From: an uncultured Chloroflexota bacterium
GTDB taxonomy: Bacteria; Chloroflexota; Anaerolineae; Anaerolineales; Anaerolineaceae
Direction: 5' to 3'
Assembly: GCA_902791025.1 (NCBI GenBank)
Contig: CADATZ010000022.1
Span: 1 to 50,860 of the forward strand
Length of the DNA: 50,860 nt
The notes beneath the pieces are model-generated. The model saw only the letters and a list, made by a program, of their open reading frames with translations. It ran no database searches and had not been told where the DNA came from. Each line of letters starts with the position of its first letter. Position 1 is the first letter of the stretch. Shown here piece after piece: positions 41,971 to 49,398 of this stretch. The translations under genes were made by a program, and so were the position numbers.

Positions 41971-42621
41971 TTATTTCCGCAAAGAATCCATCGAGACCGG
42001 GAACGAGAAATACGTATCCGGGAAGGGTTCATCGGCAAGCGTGAAATGCCACCATTCGCAGTCGATCGGCGTGAACCCATTGCGCAGCATCGCCTCCCGC
42101 AGGAACATGCGATTCTCATATTGCTCATCGGTAATACCGCGGTAATCCGGATGAGACTCTTCTCCGAACCAGTCAAAAGAACTGCCCATATCCAGTTCCT
42201 TGCCGGTAGACATATCCAAAAGCGTGAGGTCAACCGTGCTGCCGCGGCTGTGACTGGATTTTTTGGCAATATATCCCTTCGAAAACAGCTCCTGCTTGAC
42301 CACGTTCGGATAAAAATAAGGCTTCATACGGACATCCTGATCCTCGATGCCCCACAGGATGAAATGCTTGACCGCAGTCGTTGGGCGGTAGGTATCAAAG
42401 ATCTTCAGCCGATATCCTTTGACATTCATCTCATTCGCGACACTTTTCAGCGCTCTCGCCGCCTCTCTCGTCAGCAGAGAAATCGGCTCCTCGTAACCAT
42501 CGATCCGCTCACCGATAAAATTATAGGTCGAAAAATACCGGATCTCCTGAATAATCGAAGGGATCATATCAGAAAGCAGGACAAAACGGGACGCATCTTT
42601 TTCCGGATCAAAATGACTCAT
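41971..42621 (-). CDS. VanX/DdpX-like D-alanyl-D-alanine dipeptidase
   Basis: A 216-residue zinc peptidase of family M15D. The zinc site SSHSRGSTVDLTLLD (His and Asp of S-x-H-x-x-G-x-x-x-D) and the catalytic E-x-x-H in CEWWHFTL are present, as is FDTYRPTTAVKHF with the conserved Arg. The enzyme splits D-Ala-D-Ala; outside vancomycin clusters it is thought to recycle wall peptides. No VanH or VanA gene is near. It follows the IclR regulator by 24 bases on the same strand, so it is probably under its control. GAAAGG lies upstream of ATG. Confidence 0.9.
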   Translation of the reverse strand: MSHFDPEKDASRFVLLSDMIPSIIQEIRYFSTYNFIGERIDGYEEPISLLTREAARALKSVANEMNVKGYRLKIFDTYRPTTAVKHFILWGIEDQDVRMKPYFYPNVVKQELFSKGYIAKKSSHSRGSTVDLTLLDMSTGKELDMGSSFDWFGEESHPDYRGITDEQYENRMFLREAMLRNGFTPIDCEWWHFTLADEPFPDTYFSFPVSMDSLRK

Positions 42622-42645
42622 ATACGAAACCTTTCAAACCAATCT

Positions 42646-43386
42646 TCATAATATTTCCTTCGCGACTGTCAGCATCTTTTCCACAGCCGAAAGAAAATCG
42701 TCGGAAGTTACCGACCGGAACAGTCCGACAAAACCCAATGCATATTGGATTTTACCATCAATTTCATGAATCGGCGCAGCAGCACCCATCAGACCGCGGC
42801 GATACTCACCATGCTCAATGGCATATCCTCTCACCCGCACCGCATCCAGCTCCGCGAGCATCTGCTCGGGATCCGTGATCGTGTGCGGGGTAAAGGCAGG
42901 CATTCCGAATTCCCGCAGCAGATGAAGGACCTGTGACCGGCTCAGCGTGGAAAGGAACAGCTTCCCCTGAGCAGTCGCGTGCAGAGCCATACGCATCCCA
43001 ACCTCCGGGATGACCTGCAGTCCGCCGGTTCCAACACAGCGGTCGAAGGAGATCACATTTTTTCCATCGAAAAAGGTGATGAACGTCCCCGCACCGGTCA
43101 TCTCCGAAAGCTTTTCGAGCGACGGATGCACCAGCGCGCTGATGTCCCAGGACTCCGAAACCGCGGTGCCATATTCATATAATCGAATGCCCAGCCCATA
43201 ACGTCCATCCGCGTACTGCCGGACAACATCATGCTGCATCATCGTGAAAAGCAGCCCATGGACAGTGCTCTTCGGATATCCGGAGCGTTCAGCGAGCATC
43301 TTCAAACTCATGGGATGCCGGGATTTCAGCAGGATATCCAGCAGCTGCATGGATTTATCAACCGAGAGAATAATTTTATTTTCCAT
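42646..43386 (-). CDS. IclR family transcriptional regulator
   Basis: A 246-residue regulator. The N-terminal winged helix (SMQLLDILLKSRHPMSLKMLAERSGYPKSTVHGLLFTM) is followed by the IclR effector domain with the typical GMRMALHATAQGKLFLSTL and YAIEHGEYRRGLMGAAAPIHE patterns. Length is standard. A perfect 10-bp palindrome lies 19 bases upstream of its start and is a likely autoregulatory operator. The gene is first in a two-gene unit with the dipeptidase. The effector is unknown. Confidence 0.93.
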   Translation of the reverse strand: MENKIILSVDKSMQLLDILLKSRHPMSLKMLAERSGYPKSTVHGLLFTMMQHDVVRQYADGRYGLGIRLYEYGTAVSESWDISALVHPSLEKLSEMTGAGTFITFFDGKNVISFDRCVGTGGLQVIPEVGMRMALHATAQGKLFLSTLSRSQVLHLLREFGMPAFTPHTITDPEQMLAELDAVRVRGYAIEHGEYRRGLMGAAAPIHEIDGKIQYALGFVGLFRSVTSDDFLSAVEKMLTVAKEIL

Positions 43387-43404
43387 ATATTTTTTTATTA
43401 AATA

Positions 43405-43425
43405 TTATTCGATATTATCGAATAA
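43405..43425. promoter_or_regulatory. Probable IclR operator
   Basis: TTATTCGATA-T-TATCGAATAA: perfect 10-bp arms around one base. It lies directly upstream of the IclR start, and a further half-site ATATCGAA follows at about 43436. The arrangement fits autoregulation. Confidence 0.6.
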
Positions 43426-43549
43426 AGAATTGACAATATCGAACGATTTCTCTTTTGAATTGTAACACATTCTGATATATTTATGGAATTGAAATCGGCG
43501 GCTGCCTGAACTATTCAGAATGAGAACAATTACCTGCTCATCGGTTATG

Positions 43550-43574
43550 TTCTATATTATACACAATATTAGAA
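43550..43574. promoter_or_regulatory. Imperfect inverted repeat upstream of modA
   Basis: TTCTATATT / AATATTAGAA, one insertion in the right arm, 6-base spacer, about 55 bases before modA. A molybdate-responsive operator would be expected here; the match to the E. coli ModE site is weak. Confidence 0.35.
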
Positions 43575-43629
43575 ATTTGTAAAGGTCTCGGAAGTTAGAA
43601 ATTTATTAATAATTATATAAGGAGGAAAC

Positions 43630-44433
43630 ATGAAAAAATTATTGCTTATCATCACAGCAATCTTGATTTTCACAACACAGGCAATCTGCTGTGCCAAAGA
43701 TATCGATTTGATCGTCTTCGCCGCGGCATCCCTGACAGAAACCCTGACCGAAATCGCCGATCTTTATAAAGAAACAGCACCAGATGTCAACCTGATCTAC
43801 ACCTTCGATTCATCCGGAACACTGAAAACGCAGATCCAGGAAGGCGCTGACTGTGACGTATTCATCTCAGCCGCACCGAAACAGATGAACCAGCTTGATA
43901 TCACTGCTTCTGAAGAAGCCAATCCAGAGAAACTTGACTACATCATGGAAGGTACACGCGTCAACCTGTTGGAAAACAAGGTAGCGCTCTGTACCGCGGA
44001 AGGCAACCCGGCGGACATCAATTCCTTTGACGATCTCACGGAAGCACTGAAAACCGGCAAGGTGATGCTGGCAGTAGGCAACAGCGACGTCCCGGTCGGA
44101 CAATACACACAGAAAATCTTCAACTATTACGACCTGAATGAAGCGGAAATTGCGAAAAACCTGACCTATGGCTCCAATGTCAAGGAAGTCACCACCGCGG
44201 TTGTGGAATCGATTGCGGATGCCGGGATCATCTACGCCACAGATGCCTTCTCTGCCGGACTGAAACCGGTCGATACCGCCACAAAAGAAATGTGCGGCCA
44301 GGTGATCTACCCCGCCGCCGTGATGAAAGATTCCGCACACCCGGAAGAAGCCAAAGCATTTCTGGAATTTCTGAAGAGCGAAGAAGCAGCGGAGGTGTTT
44401 GAGTCCGTCGGCTTCACCATGCTCACGAAGTAG
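43630..44433 (+). CDS. modA: Molybdate ABC transporter, substrate-binding protein
   Basis: Captures molybdate outside the cell. The 267-residue protein has a signal peptide with a possible lipobox (AICC, Cys about 20-21), then the ModA pattern IVFAAASLTETLTEIADLY, FDSSGTLKTQIQEGADCDVFISAAPKQMNQL, and TYGSNVKEVTTAVVESIADAGIIYATDA. Length is standard. AAGGAGG precedes ATG. It begins the molybdenum block. The TAG stop lies in the first unit of a heptad tract. Confidence 0.94.
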   Translation: MKKLLLIITAILIFTTQAICCAKDIDLIVFAAASLTETLTEIADLYKETAPDVNLIYTFDSSGTLKTQIQEGADCDVFISAAPKQMNQLDITASEEANPEKLDYIMEGTRVNLLENKVALCTAEGNPADINSFDDLTEALKTGKVMLAVGNSDVPVGQYTQKIFNYYDLNEAEIAKNLTYGSNVKEVTTAVVESIADAGIIYATDAFSAGLKPVDTATKEMCGQVIYPAAVMKDSAHPEEAKAFLEFLKSEEAAEVFESVGFTMLTK

Positions 44434-44582
44434 GATGTAGGATGTAGGGGTTAGGGATTGGGGGTTGGGGGTCAGAAGTTAGACAATAGACATTAGATGT
44501 TAGATGGCAGATGGCAGAAGGTAAGAAATACCCCCCTACTCCCTAACTCCTAATCCCCAACCCCCAATTCCTAACCCTTAAA
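44431..44582. repeat. Heptad-repeat tract with G-rich and C-rich arms between modA and modB
   Basis: G-rich units (GTAGGAT twice, TTAGGGA, TTGGGGG twice, TTAGATG twice) run from the modA stop to about 44528. C-rich units (TAACTCC, TAATCCC, CAACCCC, TAACCCT) run from about 44531 to 44580. The arms can pair into a long hairpin. The tract ends in TTAAAAAGCTATG, where ATG is the modB start. Confidence 0.82.
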
Positions 44583-44587
44583 AAGCT

Positions 44588-45253
44588 ATGGACCTCTTTC
44601 CGCTTTTCAACTCCCTGCGGGTGGCCGCAATCTCCGCGGTGATCGTCTTTTTCACCGGGATCGCCGCGGCATATTATATTGCCAAAACGCCTCGGTGGAT
44701 CAAGGGGATCCTTGACGTAATATTGACCCTGCCGATGGTTCTCCCGCCGACAGTCGTCGGATATCTGCAGCTGCGCGTCCTTGGACCCAAACGAATCATC
44801 GGCGCCTGGTTTTATAATCAGCTCGGCATCAAGCTGACGATGCACTGGTGGTCAGCGATTTTCGCCATTACCGCGGTCGTTTTTCCGCTGATGTACCGGC
44901 CGGCCCGCGCCGCATTTGAAAGCTTTGACGAAACCCTTGCGGACGCCGCAAGAACTCTGGGCGTTTCAAATTTTCGTATCTTCTGGCGCATCCGCCTGCC
45001 GAACTGCCGTCAGGGAATTCTCGCCGGCATCATTCTCTCCTTTGCCCGCGGGATCGGTGAATACGGAGCCACCAGCATGATCGCCGGCTACACCCCAGGG
45101 CGTACTGCCACGATCGCCACAGAGGTCTACCAGCTATGGCGTATCGGGAATGACAAAATGGCACTCACCTGGGTGCTGATCAATATCGCCATCTCCGCTG
45201 CCGCCATGCTGGTGATCAATTTTCTGGAAAGGAAGAAAGGAATTAGGGATTAG
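44588..45253 (+). CDS. modB: Molybdate ABC transporter, permease
   Basis: A 221-residue membrane permease with five to six segments and the coupling motif EAA-type FDETLADAARTLGVSNFRIFWRIRLPNCRQGILAGI. The segment LTLPMVLPPTVVGYLQL is typical of ModB. No ribosome binding site is seen; the start directly follows a repeat tract. The C-terminal GIRD and the TAG stop are coded by heptad units (AATTAGG, GATTAGG). No modC ATPase gene follows, so the energising subunit must be elsewhere. Confidence 0.93.
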   Translation: MDLFPLFNSLRVAAISAVIVFFTGIAAAYYIAKTPRWIKGILDVILTLPMVLPPTVVGYLQLRVLGPKRIIGAWFYNQLGIKLTMHWWSAIFAITAVVFPLMYRPARAAFESFDETLADAARTLGVSNFRIFWRIRLPNCRQGILAGIILSFARGIGEYGATSMIAGYTPGRTATIATEVYQLWRIGNDKMALTWVLINIAISAAAMLVINFLERKKGIRD

Positions 45254-45338
45254 GAATTAGGAATTAGGAATTAAGGATTAGTGAACAATGGCCAATACAC
45301 CTGACCCACAAACCTCAATCCCCAACACCTTAAAAGCT
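45241..45338. repeat. Heptad-repeat tract between modB and moaA
   Basis: G-rich units (GATTAGG, AATTAGG twice, AATTAAG) are followed by a C-rich part (CCTGACC, CACAAAC, CTCAATC, CCCAACA) and then TTAAAAGCTATG, the same junction as before modB. The C-rich part is open in the moaA frame. Confidence 0.75.
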
Positions 45339-46289
45339 ATGAAAGATCAATTCGGACGGGAAATCGACTATCTCAGGATCTCACTGACGGACCGCTGCGG
45401 ATTCCGCTGCCGGTATTGCATGCCTCAGGAAGGAGTTCTCAAACGGGAACACGCGGAGATCCTCAGTCTGGAGGAAATCGCTGAGATCGCCTCAGCAGCG
45501 ATCGAATGCGGCATCCGCAAGATCCGGCTCACCGGTGGGGAACCGCTGGTACGAAAAGGCATCGAAACGCTGTGCAGGAACCTGAAGCAGCAGCCGGACC
45601 TCCATGAATTGACCTTGACCACAAACGGCGCCCTGCTTGCCGAAAAGGCAGCGGTGTTGAAAGAAGCCGGCGTTGACCGGCTCAACATCAGCCTTGACAC
45701 CCTCAGGCAAGACCGCTTCCGCTATATCACCCGCTGCGGGGATCTGAGCGACACGCTCCGCGGTATCCAAAGCGCGGAGGATGCGGGGTTCTGCGGGACA
45801 AAGATCAACACCGTCCTGATCGGCGGATTCAACGATGATGAAATACCGGATCTGGTGAATCTGACCCGCGAAAAGGATATCAGCCTCCGCTTCATCGAAT
45901 TGATGCCGATCGGAGAAGCACGGATCTGGCCGAAATCCGCTTTCCTGGATGCCGCCACAGTCCTGCAGCGGGTCCCGGAACTGGAACCTGTCGGATCCGA
46001 TGGCGTCGCGGAATTATATCGTTTGTCGGGAACCGCAGGCACCGTCGGACTGATCCGACCTTTGAGTCACAGCTTCTGCCGGAACTGCAGCCGTATCCGT
46101 CTCACCGCGGACGGTATGCTCAAACCCTGCCTCCATTCCGATATGGAGATCCCGCTGCGCGGCCTCCACGGAAATGCCTTGACAGAGGCAGTGAAAGACG
46201 GTATATTTCGTAAGCCGTCGCAGCACCACATCAACCGTGATGGCATCTCAGGCACAGTAAACCGCCTGATGAGCCAAATCGGAGGATGA
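45339..46289 (+). CDS. moaA: GTP 3',8-cyclase
   Basis: First step of molybdopterin synthesis: radical-SAM cyclisation of GTP. The 316-residue protein has the radical-SAM cluster CGFRCRYCMP, the GGEPLVRKGI motif, and the C-terminal cluster FCRNCSRIRLTADGMLKPCL, ending in the conserved Gly-Gly. The start at 45339 (MKDQFGREIDYLRISLTDRCG) fits the family; an in-frame ATG at 45288 would add 17 residues coded by the repeat tract. The first choice is preferred because modB starts at the same kind of junction, but 45288 is possible. Confidence 0.93.
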   Translation: MKDQFGREIDYLRISLTDRCGFRCRYCMPQEGVLKREHAEILSLEEIAEIASAAIECGIRKIRLTGGEPLVRKGIETLCRNLKQQPDLHELTLTTNGALLAEKAAVLKEAGVDRLNISLDTLRQDRFRYITRCGDLSDTLRGIQSAEDAGFCGTKINTVLIGGFNDDEIPDLVNLTREKDISLRFIELMPIGEARIWPKSAFLDAATVLQRVPELEPVGSDGVAELYRLSGTAGTVGLIRPLSHSFCRNCSRIRLTADGMLKPCLHSDMEIPLRGLHGNALTEAVKDGIFRKPSQHHINRDGISGTVNRLMSQIGG

Positions 46290-46298
46290 CCACCCGAA

Positions 46299-46380
46299 GC
46301 ACGTGGGGACTGGCATCTTGTGTCGCGAAGCCGACACAAGCGTGCCAGTCCCCATGTGCGCAGCCTTTTGTGCGCAGCAT
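46299..46380. repeat. Palindromic REP-like element, copy 4
   Basis: GCACGTGGGGACTGGCATC (46299) and GCCAGTCCCCATGTGC (to 46359) with inner CTTGTGTCG / CGACACAAG around CGAAGC. A short extra GCAGCC..TGTGCGCAGC part follows. It lies between moaA and moaC. The inner loop is in opposite orientation to copies 1 and 3. Confidence 0.8.
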
Positions 46381-46409
46381 ATGCTCACAAAACATAAGGA
46401 AACATACAT

Positions 46410-46883
46410 ATGGACTTCACTCATTTCAACGAACAGGGACACGCGAAAATGGTTGACGTGACCGACAAGGGTGTCACGCACCGCACCGCCTCCGCCGCCG
46501 GGACGATCTACATGAACCCGGAAACCATCGCCGCTGTACGCAGCGGCGGGATCACCAAGGGAGACGTCCTTTCCGTGGCACAGGTAGCCGGCATCATGGC
46601 AGCCAAACGCACCTCGGAGATCATCCCGATGTGCCATCCACTGATGCTTTCCGGCATCGACATCCGTTTCGCGGTCAACCAGAACAGCATTGATATCTTC
46701 TCAGAAGTTCGCTGTCACAGCGAGACCGGCGTGGAAATGGAAGCGCTGACCGCGGTCTCAGCGGCTGCGCTGACGATTTATGACATGTGCAAAGCGCTGC
46801 AAAAGGATATGACCATCAGCAATATCCGCCTGCTTAAAAAGACCGGCGGAGTGAGAGGAAACTACGAACGCTATGAAGTCTGA
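46410..46883 (+). CDS. moaC: Cyclic pyranopterin monophosphate synthase
   Basis: Second step of molybdopterin synthesis. The 157-residue protein has the family motifs MVDVTDKGVTHRTA, AKRTSEIIPMCHPL, and EVRCHSETGVEMEALTAVSAAALTIYDMCKA, and the C-terminal LLKKTGGVRGNY. AAGGAA precedes ATG. It overlaps the MOSC gene by 11 bases, so the two are coupled. Confidence 0.97.
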   Translation: MDFTHFNEQGHAKMVDVTDKGVTHRTASAAGTIYMNPETIAAVRSGGITKGDVLSVAQVAGIMAAKRTSEIIPMCHPLMLSGIDIRFAVNQNSIDIFSEVRCHSETGVEMEALTAVSAAALTIYDMCKALQKDMTISNIRLLKKTGGVRGNYERYEV

Positions 46884-47313
46884 AGTGACCGCTGTCTGCC
46901 TCAGCGAAAAAAAGGGTATCCAAAAACACGAAGTACCGGAGATCAAACTGGTCTTCGGGCACGGCATCGCCGGTGATGCACACGCGGGAAACTGGCACCG
47001 TCAGGTGAGCCTGCTGGCGGATGAGTCCGTGGAGAAGATGCGCGCCTTAGGCTGGGAACTCAAACCCGGCGCCTTTGCGGAAAACATCCTGACAAAAGGA
47101 ATTGACCTGAAGACCCTGCCCGTCGGCACGCAGCTTTCCATCGGCGAAACGCTGCTCTGCGTCACCCAGATCGGCAAGGAATGTCACAACGACTGCGCCA
47201 TCAAGCAGACGACCGGTAAATGTGTCATGCCCACCGAAGGCATCTTCGCCATTGTCCTTCGCGGCGGCACAGTCAAACCGGGCGATGAGATCAAAATAGT
47301 GAATGGTGAATAG
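46873..47313 (+). CDS. MOSC domain protein
   Basis: A 146-residue protein of the MOSC class, which handles sulfurated molybdenum cofactor. The strands around GHGIAGDAHAG and the Cys-containing QIGKECHNDCAIKQTTGKCVMPTEGIFAIV, with its conserved Cys and Gly, fit the single-domain form. Found often beside moa and mog genes. Its stop and last residues KIVNGE come from a short heptad tract. It overlaps moaC. Confidence 0.93.
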   Translation: MKSEVTAVCLSEKKGIQKHEVPEIKLVFGHGIAGDAHAGNWHRQVSLLADESVEKMRALGWELKPGAFAENILTKGIDLKTLPVGTQLSIGETLLCVTQIGKECHNDCAIKQTTGKCVMPTEGIFAIVLRGGTVKPGDEIKIVNGE

Positions 47314-47325
47314 TGAATGGTGAAG
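47294..47325. repeat. Short heptad-repeat tract over the MOSC stop codon
   Basis: Alternating units ATAGTGA and ATGGTGA, four in register. TAG at 47311-47313 is the MOSC stop. Confidence 0.65.
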
Positions 47326-47342
47326 AAAAAGCACGAAGCACG

Positions 47343-47407
47343 AAGCACATGGGAACAGGCAACTTGTGCGGCGCAGCCCGTACAAGCGTGCCTGTCCTCA
47401 TGTGCGT
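47343..47407. repeat. Palindromic REP-like element, copy 5
   Basis: GCACATGGGAACAGGC and GCCTGTCCTCATGTGC outer arms, inner CTTGTGC..GTACAAG arms, one mismatch in each arm. Between the MOSC and MoeA-like genes. Confidence 0.75.
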
Positions 47408-47524
47408 CACTGCTGCGTCAAAAGCATACAGACGCACACGTGGACATCTCTGAAGCTGCCGCGCAGTAAAACTATACTCCGTGCTGCGCCATCCTATTCC
47501 TATCAGGCTTATAACGAGGAATTT

Positions 47525-48544
47525 ATGAAACTGATCAAAACTGAAGAAGCTGTCGGACAGGTGCTCTGTCATGACATGACACAAATCATTCCCGGAGAAT
47601 TCAAAGGCCCCCGCTTCCGCAAGGGTCACATTGTAACCGAAGAAGACATCCCGATACTGCTGAGCATGGGGAAGGAAAATCTCTACGTCTGGGAAAAGAC
47701 GGAAGGCATCCTGCATGAAAACGAAGCCGCCGAACGCCTCGCCGCGCTCTGCCGCAATGAAAACATGAACGCAAGCGAAGTCAAAGAGGGCAAGATCGAA
47801 CTGCGAGCCGCGATCCGCGGACTGTTCCGGGTCGACAGCAAACGGCTCAACGCGGTCAACCGGATCGATGAACTGATGATCGCCACCCGCCACGGCAACA
47901 CCGTTGTCCAGCCGGGAGATAAACTCTGCGGCACCCGCTGTATCCCGCTGGTGATCGACGAAAAGAAGCTGATCGCCGCTGAAACCGCTGTCGGGAAGAA
48001 ACCGATTTTGGAACTGCTCCCCTTCAAGCTCAGAACAGCCGCCATCATCACCACCGGCAGTGAAGTCTATCACGGACGGATCGAGGACAAATTCACCCCG
48101 GTCCTTGCGCAAAAGCTGGCAGCCTATGGCATCCAGATGCGGAACCATGTCACCACCGATGACGGACTCAATCACGTCACCCAAGCCATCGCTGATATGC
48201 GGGCGAAGAAACCGGACCTGATCCTCTGCACCGGCGGTATGAGCGTTGACCCGGACGACAACACCCCCGGAGCCATCAAAAAAAGCGGTGCACGCATCGT
48301 CACTTATGGCGCGCCGGTCCTTCCGGGCGCCATGTTCCTGCTGGGCTATTATGGGGACGGCATGCCCATCATGGGACTCCCCGGTTGTGTGATGTACGCC
48401 AAAGCCACCATCTTTGACCTCGTCCTGCCCCGCATCGCCGCCGGAATCAAGCTGACCCGCCGCGACTTCACCACAATGGGAGAAGGCGGCCTCTGCCTCG
48501 GCTGTGACAGCTGCCATTACCCCATCTGCCCATTCGGAAAATAA
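47525..48544 (+). CDS. MoeA-like molybdopterin-binding protein
   Basis: A 339-residue protein with an N-terminal beta-rich part (VGQVLCHDMTQIIPG.. typical of MoeA-like proteins) and a molybdopterin-binding domain with ITTGSEVYHGRIEDKF and TGGMSVDPDDNTPGAI. It is shorter than true MoeA (about 400) and ends with a Cys-rich tail CLGCDSCHYPICPFGK, known from a class of short anaerobic members. It probably inserts molybdenum or binds a cofactor intermediate. The start at 47525 has GAGG upstream; the frame also opens at 47366 but would read through the palindrome. Confidence 0.82.
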   Translation: MKLIKTEEAVGQVLCHDMTQIIPGEFKGPRFRKGHIVTEEDIPILLSMGKENLYVWEKTEGILHENEAAERLAALCRNENMNASEVKEGKIELRAAIRGLFRVDSKRLNAVNRIDELMIATRHGNTVVQPGDKLCGTRCIPLVIDEKKLIAAETAVGKKPILELLPFKLRTAAIITTGSEVYHGRIEDKFTPVLAQKLAAYGIQMRNHVTTDDGLNHVTQAIADMRAKKPDLILCTGGMSVDPDDNTPGAIKKSGARIVTYGAPVLPGAMFLLGYYGDGMPIMGLPGCVMYAKATIFDLVLPRIAAGIKLTRRDFTTMGEGGLCLGCDSCHYPICPFGK

Positions 48545-48550
48545 AAAGAA

Positions 48551-48718
48551 GCACATGGAGCACACGGAGCACATGGGGACTGGCATCTTGTGCGGCGCAG
48601 CCCGCACAAGCGTGCCTGTCCCCATGTGCGTCGCAGCCCGCACAAGCCCCGCTCTGTCAGGAATCGGCTTCGCCTTGTTGATTCAGAGCAGGAGCTTCGC
48701 CTGTCCCCATGTGCGGCA
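48551..48718. repeat. Palindromic REP-like element, copy 6 (composite)
   Basis: A complete copy (48569-48630: GCACATGGGGACTGG to CCCCATGTGC) with an extra 5' GCACATGG start, followed by a second half carrying CGCAGCCCGCACAAG, a CTCTG..CAGAG stem and a closing GCCTGTCCCCATGTGC (to 48715). Between the MoeA-like gene and mog. Confidence 0.75.
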
Positions 48719-48756
48719 CTGTATCACTGATAACCGTCTTGCAAAAAGGAGATTAT

Positions 48757-49230
48757 ATGTTTACCTCAGCCATCATCACCATCAGCGACCGGGCATCCTC
48801 CGGCGTCTACGAAGACAAAACCGGACCCGCCCTGGTCGAAATGCTCAACGAAGCCGGCTACGAAGTACGCGAGGTCCTGCTGATCCCGGATGAGAAGGAT
48901 CAGATCGAAGCCGCCTTCATCCGCCTTGCAGAAGAAAAAATCGCCCTCATCCTCTCCGCCGGCGGCACCGGATTTTCTCCCCGGGACGTTACCCCGGAAG
49001 CCACCCTCGCCGTCTGTGAACGTATGGTTCCCGGCATTCCCGAAGCCATGCGCGCCGCCTCACTGCGCATCACCCCCCGCGCCATGCTCTCACGAGCACA
49101 GGCCGGCATCCGGGGCCGCAGCCTCATCATCAACCTGCCGGGCAGTCCCAAAGGAGCAAAAGAAAACCTGGAAGCCATCCTACCTGCCCTCGCCCATGGC
49201 CTCGAAATTTTGCAGGGAAAAGGAGAATGA
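48757..49230 (+). CDS. mog: Molybdopterin adenylyltransferase-like (MogA/MoaB)
   Basis: Activates molybdopterin by adenylylation before molybdenum insertion. The 157-residue protein has the family motifs ITISDRASSGVYEDKTGP, SAGGTGFSPRDVTPEAT and the C-terminal LIINLPGSPKGAKENLEAILPALAHGLEIL. AAGGAG precedes ATG at 48757. It ends the molybdenum block; a heptad tract follows. Assignment to MogA or MoaB cannot be settled here. Confidence 0.94.
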   Translation: MFTSAIITISDRASSGVYEDKTGPALVEMLNEAGYEVREVLLIPDEKDQIEAAFIRLAEEKIALILSAGGTGFSPRDVTPEATLAVCERMVPGIPEAMRAASLRITPRAMLSRAQAGIRGRSLIINLPGSPKGAKENLEAILPALAHGLEILQGKGE

Positions 49231-49232
49231 AG

Positions 49233-49398
49233 TGTTCAGGGACCAGATATTTAGACATTAGACGTCTGAAGGCAGAAAATAGAGAATAGGATATAGTGGG
49301 GTAATATATCCACTATACCCTATATCCCATCTTCTGTATCCTTGTTCCTTGCTTCTTGCCCCTCCTGGTCCCTGGGCCCTGAATCCTGACCCAAAACA
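49233..49398. repeat. Heptad-repeat tract with G-rich and C-rich arms
   Basis: Units CAGGGAC, TTAGACA, TTAGACG, ATAGGAT and others to about 49300, then C-rich CCTATAT, CCTTGTT, CCTGGTC, CCTGGGC, CCTGAAT and CCTGACC to 49392. It separates mog from the convergent unknown gene, whose stop lies at its right end. Confidence 0.8.

Noticed and set aside
43387..43629. Possible molybdenum cofactor riboswitch before modA
   Set aside because: I could not find the multi-stem layout of the Moco RNA; the region is AT-rich with only a weak inverted repeat.
47291..48643. Minus-strand open frame of 450 codons
   Set aside because: It is antisense to the MoeA-like gene, which has clear motifs; the frame reads through the palindromic repeats and has no recognisable domain.
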